DNA from: Pseudomonadota bacterium
Lineage (GTDB): Bacteria > Pseudomonadota > Alphaproteobacteria > Rhizobiales > Rhizobiaceae
Assembly (NCBI GenBank): GCA_023451735.1
Contig: JAEXYH010000080.1
Coordinates: forward strand, 1-61,522
DNA: 61,522 bases
Reading direction: 5' to 3'
Position 1 is the first letter of the stretch, and every line of letters begins with the position of its first letter. Below the pieces are notes generated by a model, which worked only from the letters and a program-made list of their open reading frames with translations, was not told the origin of the DNA and did not search any database. Positions 53,639 through 61,522 of the stretch are shown piece by piece. The position numbers were made by a program, and so were the translations under genes.

Positions 53639-54967
53639 ATGCGCGACGTCGCGACAGAAGCCACAACAATATTGCCCAGCAAAACCGACAGGATGGGCCT
53701 TAAATCAAACGGAAAGACTATTCGCGGAGCGGTCGTCGGAACCATCGTCGAATATTACGATTTTGGCATCTATGGCTATATGGCTGCCTATATCGCTCAT
53801 CTGTTCTTCGTAAAGGGTGACGACAGTGCCGCCATGCTCGGCACGTTTGCAGCCTTCGCGGTGGCATTCTTCCTGCGCATTCCAGGCGGCATCGTCTTCG
53901 GCCATATCGGGGACAAATATGGACGCAAGCGCGCCCTGACCTGGACGATTATTCTGATGGCGGCCGCAACCGCGCTTATGGGCCTGATCCCGACCTATGA
54001 AACGCTTGGCCTCTGGGCAACCGTCACGCTGGTCCTGGCACGTTGTCTTCAGGGATTTGCGGCAGGCGGCGAGCTTGCCGGCGCCAACGCATTCGTTTCC
54101 GAAACCGCCCCGCAGGAGTGGCGCGCAACACAGACTTCGATGGTCAATACCGGCACCTATCTGGGATCGCTGGTCGCCTCTCTGGTTGCGCTCGGTATGT
54201 CTTCGCTCATTCCGGCCGAAACGATACATGCCTGGGCATGGCGCATCCCCTTCGTTCTGAGCCTCTTCATCGGTGGTATCGGCATCTGGATCCGAAACCA
54301 TCTCGAAGAGTCCCCGCAATTTGAAAAGCTGCGCAAGACAGGCGACACTCAGAAAATTCCGGTGATCGAATTGCTCGCCACGTCGTGGAGACAGATCATC
54401 AAGATCATTTTCCTCGGCGCGCAGATCACCGGCGGATATTACATCTCGTCCGTCTACGTAGCCTCTTACCTGCAGACCGTGGGTGGTCACTCGCCAGCCG
54501 TCGCGTTCCTTTCGACATCAATCGCGCTGATCATCGGCGTCATCACCCTGCCGATCGCCGGCTACTGCGCCGACCGTTTCGGCAGAAGAACGGTCCTTTT
54601 TACGGGCAGTATCCTTGGTATCGTTCTCGGGTATCCGATGTTCGCGCTGATGTCCGGCTCCGCCTGGCAGGCGTGCCTGGGTCAGACGGTTTTGTTCGTC
54701 ACCGTTTCGATCGTCAACGGCGCATCCTATGTCACCTATGTCGAAATGTTGAAATCCTCGATACGTTTCAGCGGGCTTGCACTCGGTAACAACGCGACCA
54801 ACATGCTGCTTGGCGGAACAGCCCCCTTCATCGCAACATGGCTGATCCAGACGACGGGCAGCCCCATGGCACCTGCCGGCTACTTCATCGTCTGCTCGGT
54901 CCTCACCTTCCTCGCAGTGCTGACCATTCGCGAGACCAAGGGCATTGATCTCGCCCAGATCAAATAG
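53639..54967 (+). CDS. MFS transporter, metabolite:H+ symporter (MHS) family
   Basis: 442 residues and about 12 membrane segments. VVGTIVEYYDFGIYGYMAAY and the loop GHIGDKYGRKRALTWTIILM are typical of the MHS group (shikimate, ketoglutarate, aromatic-acid carriers), and GYCADRFGRRTVLF is the second-half copy. GGAGG lies 9 bp before the ATG. A strong terminator follows. It probably imports an aromatic or organic acid feeding the homogentisate route. Confidence 0.93.
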   Translation: MRDVATEATTILPSKTDRMGLKSNGKTIRGAVVGTIVEYYDFGIYGYMAAYIAHLFFVKGDDSAAMLGTFAAFAVAFFLRIPGGIVFGHIGDKYGRKRALTWTIILMAAATALMGLIPTYETLGLWATVTLVLARCLQGFAAGGELAGANAFVSETAPQEWRATQTSMVNTGTYLGSLVASLVALGMSSLIPAETIHAWAWRIPFVLSLFIGGIGIWIRNHLEESPQFEKLRKTGDTQKIPVIELLATSWRQIIKIIFLGAQITGGYYISSVYVASYLQTVGGHSPAVAFLSTSIALIIGVITLPIAGYCADRFGRRTVLFTGSILGIVLGYPMFALMSGSAWQACLGQTVLFVTVSIVNGASYVTYVEMLKSSIRFSGLALGNNATNMLLGGTAPFIATWLIQTTGSPMAPAGYFIVCSVLTFLAVLTIRETKGIDLAQIK

Positions 54968-55006
54968 ATAACATCAAGCAGATCGCGCCTGATGGTCGCA
55001 CCAGAA

Positions 55007-55036
55007 ATGCCGGGGCTGAAAGCCCCGGCATTTTTC
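55007..55036 (+). terminator. Rho-independent terminator after the MHS gene
   Basis: ATGCCGGGGCT-GAA-AGCCCCGGCAT, an 11-bp perfect stem running into TTTTTC. It begins 40 bp after the stop. Confidence 0.92.
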
Positions 55037-55160
55037 TTTGGTCTCTAGCTCGCACGCAAAATCACGCTTCTCGAGAAACAATCTCGATCAGACTGAGACA
55101 TCTGGCTCGCACCACCCTATTCCAAGCATCAGAAGACGTTCACCCCATATCGAGGCAAAG

Positions 55161-55197
55161 AAAAAGGGCTGCGATCCGATGGAACGCAGCCCTTTTT
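55161..55197. terminator. Bidirectional terminator
   Basis: AAAAAGGGCTGCG and CGCAGCCCTTTTT are 13-bp perfect arms with an 11-base loop. The A-run and T-run allow it to work for the hmgA-fahA transcript from the right and for read-through from the left. Confidence 0.9.
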
Positions 55198-55215
55198 GAT
55201 GGCAAAAAACAGGCC

Positions 55216-56466
55216 TTAGCGCGGCGGAAGCGCTTCCAGCACAGTGCCGCGGCACTCGCCGAAACCGATCAGATAGCCGTCGCCTTTCGCCGCGCCGCGA
55301 ATGGTGATCGTATCATTATCCTCGATGAAGCTGCGCTGCCCACCGGCAATATCGACTGGCTCCTTGCCGCCCCAGGAGAGCTCGAGAAGAGAGCCACGGG
55401 ATGTCTTGGCAGCGCCCGAAATGGTTCCGGAGCCGAGAAGGTCGCCAGTATTCATCGCACAGCCGGACGTGGTGTGATGCGCGAGCTGCTGAGCGGCGGA
55501 ATAATACATCTCGGCATAGTTCGTCCGACCGAGAACTGTCTCCGCGCCGCCCTTCGGCGTCAGGCCAACCTCAAGCTCGATATCGTAAAGCATCGGCCGC
55601 TTTTCCTCGAGATAAGGCAAAAGCGGGAATTCGCGCGGTGGCGTCGAAACCCGGAACGGTTCAAGTGCCGCCTTGCTTATGATCCAGGGGCTGATCGTCG
55701 TGGCTGTCGCTTTCGACTGGAAAGGACCGAGAGGCTGATATTCCCAAGCCTGGATGTCACGCCCCGACCAGTCGTTCAGCAGGACATAACCGAAGATCAT
55801 GTCATCGGCTTCGTCGACGCTGACCGGCTGCCCGAAGGTGGATGATGTGCCAACGATTGCCCCCATTTCCAGCTCGAAATCGAAACGAGCCGAAGGCGCA
55901 AAACGTGGGGCCGTGTCGTTCGGGCCTTTCAACTGGCCCCATGGACGGCGAAAATCGGTGCCCGAAACAATGACCGACGATGCCCGGCCGTTGTAACCGA
56001 TCGGAATATGCAGCCAGTTCGGCGGAAGGGCATTTTCGGGGTCGCGAAACATACTGCCAACGTTGAACGCATGCTTACGGCTGGCATAGAAATCGGTATA
56101 TTCCGCAACCTTGAACGGCATATGCAGACGGGCACCGGCGGCATCGACCAGATGAGCCTCCATCGCAGCACGACTGGCCGATCCTTCGGCAAGCAGCGTC
56201 ATAAGCGTCTTGCGCAATTCGGCCCAGACAGCAGGACCGGCTGCCATCATCTTGTTCCAGAACGGCTCGTCGAGATAGGGTCCGCCTTCGAGTGGCAGCA
56301 GGCCGGCCTTTTCGGCGGCAGCCGCATCGAAAATCCTGTCACCGATTGCGACGCCGCATCGGGCTGGCTCGCCGTCAAGCGAGAAGACCCCATAGGGAAG
56401 GTTGTTCAGCGGAAAGGGGCAGTCAGGCGCATTGGCCGAAGCTACCCATGAACGCAGGAGAGGCAT
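55216..56466 (-). CDS. fahA: Fumarylacetoacetase
   Basis: 416 residues from the ATG at 56466, close to the usual length. It has YTDFYASRKHAFNVGSMFR, PIGYNGRASSVIVSGT, FDFELEMGAIVG with the metal Glu residues, DDMIFGYVLLNDWSGRDIQA, QPLGPFQSK and NTGDLLGSGTISG. It splits fumarylacetoacetate to fumarate and acetoacetate, the last step of tyrosine/homogentisate breakdown. It lies 53 bp after hmgA in one operon. Confidence 0.96.
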   Translation of the reverse strand: MPLLRSWVASANAPDCPFPLNNLPYGVFSLDGEPARCGVAIGDRIFDAAAAEKAGLLPLEGGPYLDEPFWNKMMAAGPAVWAELRKTLMTLLAEGSASRAAMEAHLVDAAGARLHMPFKVAEYTDFYASRKHAFNVGSMFRDPENALPPNWLHIPIGYNGRASSVIVSGTDFRRPWGQLKGPNDTAPRFAPSARFDFELEMGAIVGTSSTFGQPVSVDEADDMIFGYVLLNDWSGRDIQAWEYQPLGPFQSKATATTISPWIISKAALEPFRVSTPPREFPLLPYLEEKRPMLYDIELEVGLTPKGGAETVLGRTNYAEMYYSAAQQLAHHTTSGCAMNTGDLLGSGTISGAAKTSRGSLLELSWGGKEPVDIAGGQRSFIEDNDTITIRGAAKGDGYLIGFGECRGTVLEALPPR

Positions 56467-56519
56467 GGCATTTCTTTCATTCACGTTAAATTGACGGAGA
56501 AAGCCCGGGAAACCCGGGC

Positions 56520-57884
56520 TCAGCGCTTTTCGCCGGGCGTGCCGTCGAATTTCTTCTCCAGGCTGTCCCAGCAGTCGATGTAATCGTCCTGCAATGGCGC
56601 GGAATTGGCTGCCCATTCCGTCACATGCTGCGGGAAACGTGTCTCGAACATGAAGCTCATCGTCTCCTCGAGCTTTTCAGCCTTGAGTTCCGATCTCGTG
56701 GCGCCTTCGAACGCCGCCCGGTCAGGTCCGTGCGGAAGCATACAGTTGTGCAGGGACATGCCGCCCGGCACAAAACCCTGCGGCTTGGCATCATATATGC
56801 CGTGAATATTGCCCATCAGCTCCGACATGACATTCTTGTGGTACCACGGGGGACGAAATGTATGCTCGGCCACCGACCAGCGGTCGCGGAACAGGACAAA
56901 GTCGATATTCGCGGTACCTTCCTGTCCCGAAGGCGCCGTCAGGACCGTGAAAATGGACGGATCCGGATGATCGAACAGGATCGCGCCGACGGGGCTGTAG
57001 GTACGCAGGTCGTATTTCCAGGGAGCATAATTGCCGTGCCATGCCACGACGTCGAGCGGGCTGTGATCGATCTGGGTACTGTGGAACTGGCCACACCATT
57101 TCATGATCACCGTTGATGGAACATCGCGGTCTTCGAAAGCCGCTACCGGCGTCTTGAAGTCGCGCGGATTGGCAAGGCAGTTCGCCCCGATCGGGCCGCG
57201 ATTCGGCAGGTCGAATTTCTGGCCATAGTTTTCGCAGACGAAACCGCGGCACGGACCTTCCAGCACCTCGACCCGGTAGACGAGCCCGCGGGGAAGAATG
57301 GCGATTTCCTTCGGCTCGATATCGATGATCCCAAGTTCGGTGCAGAACCGCAGACGACCTTCCTGCGGCACGACAAGGATCTCGCCATCGGCGGAATAGA
57401 AATATTCGTCCTTCATCGATTTGGTAACGAGATAGACATGGCTCGCCATGCCAGTCTGCGTGTTCACGTCGCCGGCGGTGGTCACAGTGCGCATGCCTGT
57501 TACCCAGGTCAATTCGGCATCGCCATGCGGAACCGGGTCCCAGCGATACTGGCCGAGGCTGATGACATCCGGCAGGATGTTCGGCGCCGACTTCCACAGC
57601 GGCATGTCGATCTTCTTGAACCGGGTCGTATGCTTTACAGACGGGCGGATACGATAGCACCAGGTCCGCTCGTTATGGCCGCGCGGCGCGGTGAAGGCGG
57701 TGCCGGATAATTGCTCGGCATAAAGGCCGTAATTGCAGTTCTGCGGCGAATTCTGTCCCTGCGGCAGGGCACCGGGCAGTGCCTCGGTCTCGAAGTCGTT
57801 TCCGAAACCCGGCATGTAACCTTCCAGCGTGCTCGTGGCACTGACCGTGCGGATCATACCCTTGGGCAAATCGAAGCTCGTCAT
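56520..57884 (-). CDS. hmgA: Homogentisate 1,2-dioxygenase
   Basis: 454 residues, typical length. The iron-site region PPWYHKNVMSELMGNIHGIY carries the His and Glu ligands, and SLHNCMLPHGPDRAAFE the third His. The N-terminus MPGFGNDFETEALPGALPQG is characteristic. It opens the homogentisate ring to maleylacetoacetate. It is divergent from the maiA-like gene with a palindrome between them. Confidence 0.97.
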   Translation of the reverse strand: MTSFDLPKGMIRTVSATSTLEGYMPGFGNDFETEALPGALPQGQNSPQNCNYGLYAEQLSGTAFTAPRGHNERTWCYRIRPSVKHTTRFKKIDMPLWKSAPNILPDVISLGQYRWDPVPHGDAELTWVTGMRTVTTAGDVNTQTGMASHVYLVTKSMKDEYFYSADGEILVVPQEGRLRFCTELGIIDIEPKEIAILPRGLVYRVEVLEGPCRGFVCENYGQKFDLPNRGPIGANCLANPRDFKTPVAAFEDRDVPSTVIMKWCGQFHSTQIDHSPLDVVAWHGNYAPWKYDLRTYSPVGAILFDHPDPSIFTVLTAPSGQEGTANIDFVLFRDRWSVAEHTFRPPWYHKNVMSELMGNIHGIYDAKPQGFVPGGMSLHNCMLPHGPDRAAFEGATRSELKAEKLEETMSFMFETRFPQHVTEWAANSAPLQDDYIDCWDSLEKKFDGTPGEKR

Positions 57885-57922
57885 CGTGTCCTCCTAACGA
57901 TCAAATATACCTGACATAATCA

Positions 57923-57934
57923 TTGCATTTGCAA
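57923..57934. promoter_or_regulatory. Candidate MarR-type operator in the hmgA/maiA gap
   Basis: TTGCA-TT-TGCAA, a perfect 12-bp palindrome 39 bp before the hmgA start. The AT-rich surroundings fit a promoter. It shares the CATTGCAT string with the centre of the 47-bp repeat at 53460-53506. Confidence 0.45.
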
Positions 57935-58083
57935 CGAAGTCAAGATTGAATAGCTTTGATCGGCATGTCCGTGAAGGCGGGGCCGACGGATGGAAAAGCA
58001 ATGTCCAATCTCTCGCCGCCTGTGCACCGAAAGGCCCTTCCCGTTACAGGACGCGGCGGATCCGAGACGATGAAAGTGAAGCA

Positions 58084-58707
58084 ATGACAAAACTTTACGA
58101 CTACTGGCGTTCCTCTGCGAGCTATCGGCTGAGGATCGCGCTTGCCCTTCTGGGGGAAACCTACGAGAGTGTTTCGGTAAACCTTCTGGAGGGTGAGCAG
58201 CGGGAACCGGAAAACCTGGCGCGCAACCCCCAGGGACTGGTTCCGACAATCGAGATCGACAGTGTGACGTTAACGCAGTCACTCGCCATTCTCGAATATC
58301 TGGACGAGACCCGAAAGGCCGGCTGGCTTTCCGGTACAGCGGCTGAACGCGCGAAAATCCGTGCGCTTGCCTACGCGATCTCAATGGAGATCCATCCTGT
58401 CTGTAATCTGCATGTCGCCCGTCACGCGGTCTCGGCATCCGGCGGTGCGATCACGACCGAAGCATGGATGCTGCATTTCATCACCCATGGCTTGGAAGCG
58501 GTGGAACGCATGCTCGAGCACAGCAGCGGCCGTTATTGCCATGGTGACAGCATAACTTTGGCCGATATCTGCCTCATCCCCCAGATCTACAATGCGCGTC
58601 GCTGGAGCGTGGATCTGGAACCCTTTGCGCGTATCCGCGCAATCATGGCTGCGCTTGAGGATGTGCAGGCCGTGCGCGCTGCACATCCGGACAATTGGAA
58701 GCCATGA
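58084..58707 (+). CDS. maiA: Maleylacetoacetate isomerase (zeta-class GST)
   Basis: 207 residues from the ATG at 58084. YDYWRSSASYRLRIALALLG is the zeta-class glutathione site, here SSAS instead of the SSCS of eukaryotic enzymes; NPQGLVPTIEID and TQSLAILEYLDETR follow, then HGDSITLADICLIPQIYNAR. It isomerises maleylacetoacetate to fumarylacetoacetate with glutathione. It is divergent from hmgA, not in the same transcript. Confidence 0.95.
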   Translation: MTKLYDYWRSSASYRLRIALALLGETYESVSVNLLEGEQREPENLARNPQGLVPTIEIDSVTLTQSLAILEYLDETRKAGWLSGTAAERAKIRALAYAISMEIHPVCNLHVARHAVSASGGAITTEAWMLHFITHGLEAVERMLEHSSGRYCHGDSITLADICLIPQIYNARRWSVDLEPFARIRAIMAALEDVQAVRAAHPDNWKP

Positions 58708-58732
58708 TTCAGACAGCAAGCCGGCCGCCGCA

Positions 58733-60442
58733 TTACGCGGCGGCGGTTTCACCGATGATGTAACCGAAGGTCAGGGCAGGTCCAAGCGTGATACCCGGTC
58801 CGGGATAGGCGCCCGACATGATCGAATTGATGTCGTTACCGCAAGCATAAAGACCCGGGATCACATCACCGTTCTGTTTCTTGACCTGCCCCTTGGCGGT
58901 AATGGCAAGCCCCATGGTCGTACCGATATCGCCGGGGAAGATCTCTATCGCGTAAAACGGCCCCTCTAGCGGGCGCAGACAGGGATTAGGCTTGTTCTCG
59001 AGATCTCCGAGATAACGCTGGTAGGTGGTCGATCCCTTGCCGAATTCCTCATCCTCGCCACGCGTGGCCGCTGCATTGAAAGCGGCGATTGTTTTCTCCA
59101 GTTCGCCCGAAACGATACCGCACTGACGGGCGAGTTCATCAAGGGTCCGCGCCTTCTTCACATAACCGCTGCGGATATGCCCTGTGATGCTGGCCGGAAA
59201 CGCATGAGCAGCGCCAAGCCCGTATCGCCTGATGGCATAATGATCGGCGACAAGCCAAGCAGAACGCTGGCCCTCCTGAAGCAGCTTGCCGATCATGCCC
59301 TGCACGAAATCGTGGTAGCTCGACGCCTCGTTGGTGAACCGCTTGCCATCATGGCCGACGGCGATAACGCCGGGTTTCGCGCGGTCGAGAAACAGGTGCG
59401 GGAACGGGCGCATCGTTCCGTCCGGATTGCGCAGAAGTGACACCGGTGTCCAGAAGCCGCCATTCGAGTTGTTGTCGATAAAGGCCGCGCCGATGTTTTC
59501 TGCGGCTGTGATCGCACCCCCTGTTCCGGTGAGCGGAGACATCGAATAATGCGGCAGGCCGCGCTTGACGTGGTCGAAAGTCTCGCGCCGACGGGTTGTA
59601 TCATGCGGAAAACCACCGGCGGCAAGCACAACACCGCGCTTTGCGGTAATCGTCACAAGCCCTTTCGGACCTTTGACTTCGGCGCCGACAACCCTGCCCT
59701 CACCGTCCTCTACAAGGCGGATCAACTCATGACCGGTACAGAGCGGAATGCCGAGTTCGAAGACCGTCTCGGCCAGCCGGCCTGAAACGGCCGCTCCCAT
59801 CACCAGCCGCGTATTGCGGCCCCAGGTCATGCGATCGCGGACGTAGCCGAGCACCTTACGCACAGCATGGGCTGCAGATTTCCGCGAGCGGGTCAGGTGC
59901 AGGAAATGATAAATATCCGAACGCCCGAGTGGCATGCCCCCCAGTATCGTAAAATCGATGATCGGCGGGCGCATACGATAAAGGTTCTTGCCGAGCTTAC
60001 GGCCGTCGTAGTCAAGCGCATCAATCGCGCGACCGCCTTCTTTCGCGCCATCCTGGTCTGGATGGTAATCCGGCGATACCGGGCGGGCCGCCATCTGCAG
60101 GGCTGTCTTCTCGTGGAAGAAGCGGATCGCCTCCGGTCCGGTATCGAGAAAGGCATCAACGAGTTCAGGATTAAACAGGTTGCCGGCTTCGCGCTGGATG
60201 TAGCGCCGCGCCGCGTTCCGGTCGTCCGTGAGGCCGATTTCCTGCATCAGCGTGTTTCCGGGCACCCAGATCGCACCACCGGAGACGGCTGTCGAGCCGC
60301 CGAAGAAGTCCGACTTTTCGATAATGACCGGGTTGAGGCCACGATGCCTGGCAGAAATGGCTGCCGCCATGCCTGCGGCACCCGAGCCGACGACCAGAAG
60401 ATCACACGTGCTCGGCAGATCTGGAACATCAGGCACCCGCAT
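58733..60442 (-). CDS. FAD-dependent oxidoreductase, fumarate-reductase/3-ketosteroid-dehydrogenase-like
   Basis: 569 residues from the ATG at 60442 with GAGGAGG 6 bp upstream. The N-terminal FAD motif is VVGSGAAGMAAA (Gly19-Ser-Gly21-Ala-Ala-Gly24), followed by GGSTAVSGGAIWVPGN. The C-terminus has MGLAITAKGQVKKQNGDVIP, GLYACGNDINSIMSGAYPGP and GITLGPALTFGYIIG, the pattern shared by KstD-type dehydrogenases. It inserts or reduces a C=C bond next to a carbonyl. It overlaps the SDR gene by 14 bp. Confidence 0.9.
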   Translation of the reverse strand: MRVPDVPDLPSTCDLLVVGSGAAGMAAAISARHRGLNPVIIEKSDFFGGSTAVSGGAIWVPGNTLMQEIGLTDDRNAARRYIQREAGNLFNPELVDAFLDTGPEAIRFFHEKTALQMAARPVSPDYHPDQDGAKEGGRAIDALDYDGRKLGKNLYRMRPPIIDFTILGGMPLGRSDIYHFLHLTRSRKSAAHAVRKVLGYVRDRMTWGRNTRLVMGAAVSGRLAETVFELGIPLCTGHELIRLVEDGEGRVVGAEVKGPKGLVTITAKRGVVLAAGGFPHDTTRRRETFDHVKRGLPHYSMSPLTGTGGAITAAENIGAAFIDNNSNGGFWTPVSLLRNPDGTMRPFPHLFLDRAKPGVIAVGHDGKRFTNEASSYHDFVQGMIGKLLQEGQRSAWLVADHYAIRRYGLGAAHAFPASITGHIRSGYVKKARTLDELARQCGIVSGELEKTIAAFNAAATRGEDEEFGKGSTTYQRYLGDLENKPNPCLRPLEGPFYAIEIFPGDIGTTMGLAITAKGQVKKQNGDVIPGLYACGNDINSIMSGAYPGPGITLGPALTFGYIIGETAAA

Positions 60443-61220
60443 TGATCGCCTCCTCTCTCGGATAGCGGCCGATCGCCCAGCCGCCATCGACGGAAAGCAC
60501 TTGCCCGGTCATGAAACCGGCCTCATCGGAAGCCAGGAAGCGGACCACGCGGGCAACATCGCCCGGCGTTCCGACCCTCCGCAGCGGTGCGCCGTCGATC
60601 ATGATCTGGCGCCGCCACGCTTCTGTCCGGATGCGCTCGGCGGTCAACGGGGTCTCGATCAGACCGGGGGCTACCGCATTAACGCGAATGCCGTTGGGAC
60701 CGAAATCATTCGCCATCTGTCGCGTCAGTCCCACGACCGCCGCCTTGGACGTAGAGTAACCGGCAGAACTCGGAGCACCGATCAAGCCGAAGATCGAGGC
60801 TGTATTGACGATTGCGCCGCCGCCCATCGTCATCATCCGCGTTACTGCCCAGCGCGAGAGCCGGAACAGGCCGAGCACGTTGACGTCGAAATAGCGGCTG
60901 AAATCCTCGTCCGAAGTGTCGAGTGCATGCGCGCCTTTCGCAATGCCGGCATTGTTGACCAGAACGTCGAGCGTCAGGCCCGCCTCATCGAGCGCTGCGG
61001 AGATTTTTTCCGGCAAACCTGTATCGGTCACGTCACCCTGCACGGAGATAACGTTGGCATTGGCCGCCGCCAGCGCCTCGATGCCATCGGCCTCACGATC
61101 GACGGCGATGACGCGGGCATTGGCTGCAAGAAAGGCTTCAGCAATAGCATGGCCGATGCCCTGCCCTGCGCCGGTGACGACCACAGCGCGGCCGTCGAGC
61201 GTATTCATACGCAGATCCAT
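60429..61220 (-). CDS. Short-chain dehydrogenase/reductase
   Basis: 263 residues. TGAGQGIG at 16-23, NNAGIAKGAHALDTSDED, Ser in NTASIFGLIG, Tyr-Lys in YSTSKAAVVGL and VLSVDGGWAIGRYP at the end. GGAGGAGG lies 6 bp before the ATG. It is coupled to the flavin oxidoreductase by a 14-bp overlap, so the two enzymes probably act on the same alicyclic or hydroxy substrate. Confidence 0.93.
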   Translation of the reverse strand: MDLRMNTLDGRAVVVTGAGQGIGHAIAEAFLAANARVIAVDREADGIEALAAANANVISVQGDVTDTGLPEKISAALDEAGLTLDVLVNNAGIAKGAHALDTSDEDFSRYFDVNVLGLFRLSRWAVTRMMTMGGGAIVNTASIFGLIGAPSSAGYSTSKAAVVGLTRQMANDFGPNGIRVNAVAPGLIETPLTAERIRTEAWRRQIMIDGAPLRRVGTPGDVARVVRFLASDEAGFMTGQVLSVDGGWAIGRYPREEAINAGA

Positions 61221-61244
61221 GTCTTTCCTCCTCCCGGGATGACG

Positions 61245-61522
61245 TCAGAATGCAGCCGTGCCGCCGACCGAGCGGCCGCCGTCGACAATCAACACCTGAC
61301 CGGAGACGAATTCCGCGAGCGGGCTGGCGAAAAATGCCGCCGCATGGGCGATATGTTCTGGCTGGCCAAGCTTGCCGGATGGCTGCTGCGCGCGCAGCTC
61401 CTCCGTGCCGTCGGACCGCGCCTTGAGCATGTCTGTCATGATCACGCCCGGCGCGATGGCGTTGACCGTGATCTGCTTCGCCGCCAGCTCGAGGCAGAGC
61501 GCCTTGGTGAAACCTGCCACGC
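61245..61522 (-). CDS. Short-chain dehydrogenase/reductase, 5' end cut off
   Basis: The last 92 residues of an SDR: AGFTKALCLELAAKQITVNA, IAPGVIMTDML, GQPEHIAHAAAFFASPLAEF and VSGQVLIVDGGRSVGGTAAF. The region after the catalytic Tyr-Lys is present and the start lies beyond the window. It lies 24 bp before the next SDR in the same operon. Confidence 0.9.
   Translation of the reverse strand, partial: VAGFTKALCLELAAKQITVNAIAPGVIMTDMLKARSDGTEELRAQQPSGKLGQPEHIAHAAAFFASPLAEFVSGQVLIVDGGRSVGGTAAF

Noticed and set aside
58733..60442. Steroid degradation as a firm function for the flavoenzyme
   Set aside because: The family includes fumarate reductases and other dehydrogenases, and no supporting steroid genes are visible.
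1..61522. CRISPR arrays, IS elements, phage genes, tRNA or rRNA genes
   Set aside because: No regularly spaced repeats, transposase motifs, structural phage genes or cloverleaf/rRNA sequences were recognised on either strand by eye; a short tRNA could still have been missed.

Overview
The window is a dense catabolic and transport region from what looks like an alphaproteobacterium of the Hyphomicrobiales (a Rhizobium/Agrobacterium/Ochrobactrum-type genome). The grounds are GC-rich codon use, many GntR/FCD regulators, stacked Dpp-type ABC transporters with their own substrate-binding proteins, a fused TRAP transporter and a cold-shock gene of the short rhizobial type. This placement is inferred from gene content; no rRNA or tRNA gene was seen. 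No IS element, integrase or CRISPR array was seen. Several decayed transporter genes suggest an accessory replicon or a fast-changing chromosomal segment.

Layout. (1) 1-7957, all minus strand: a polar amino-acid-type ABC transporter (binding protein, two permeases, ATPase), an HpcH/HpaI aldolase and an SDR dehydrogenase, then a GntR regulator, an RraA-like lyase and an FGGY pentulose kinase. This looks like a sugar-acid or hydroxy-acid catabolic unit, with similar palindromic operator candidates before both transcripts. (2) 8042-8907: a small hypothetical gene and a cold-shock protein. (3) 9063-12941: an enolase-superfamily enzyme with an orphan family-5 binding protein and a divergent GntR regulator; the matching permeases survive only as a wreck at about 12995-13404. 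(4) 13422-24843: a minus-strand operon of binding protein, dppB, dppC, fused dppDF ATPase, M81 (MlrC-like) peptidase, M20 amidohydrolase and amidase, with a divergent regulator made of two IclR modules in tandem. (5) 25026-31111: a TRAP transporter (DctP plus fused DctQM), a GntR regulator with two operator candidates, and a second enolase-superfamily enzyme with a gluconate-5-dehydrogenase-like SDR. (6) 31319-31795: remains of a MalK-type ATPase.

(7) 31922-49162 is the most unusual stretch. It holds a second M81 peptidase; a complete GntR-binding protein-dppB-dppC-SDR-dppD-dppF operon; two more paralogous binding proteins, one broken by a third copy of a 5-bp repeat; a metal-dependent amidohydrolase; and a second GntR paralog leading a tightly overlapped operon of a polysaccharide-deacetylase/cyclic-imidase-family hydrolase, a gamma-glutamyltransferase-family enzyme without a signal peptide and a RidA protein. 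Together this reads as uptake and stepwise amide hydrolysis of an unidentified peptide-like or cyclic-amide compound.

(8) 49530-58707 is a coherent homogentisate-to-acetyl-CoA module: a PAS-LuxR regulator, a two-subunit 3-oxoacid CoA-transferase, an acetyl-CoA acetyltransferase, a MarR regulator, an MHS-family transporter behind a 47-bp inverted repeat, then fumarylacetoacetase, homogentisate dioxygenase and maleylacetoacetate isomerase. (9) 58733-61522: a flavin-dependent fumarate-reductase/ketosteroid-dehydrogenase-like oxidoreductase with two SDR genes, the last one cut by the window end.

A recurring detail: all four intact multi-gene transporter operons have a strong stem-loop between the binding-protein gene and the next transporter gene, as expected for raising binding-protein yield over that of the membrane subunits.
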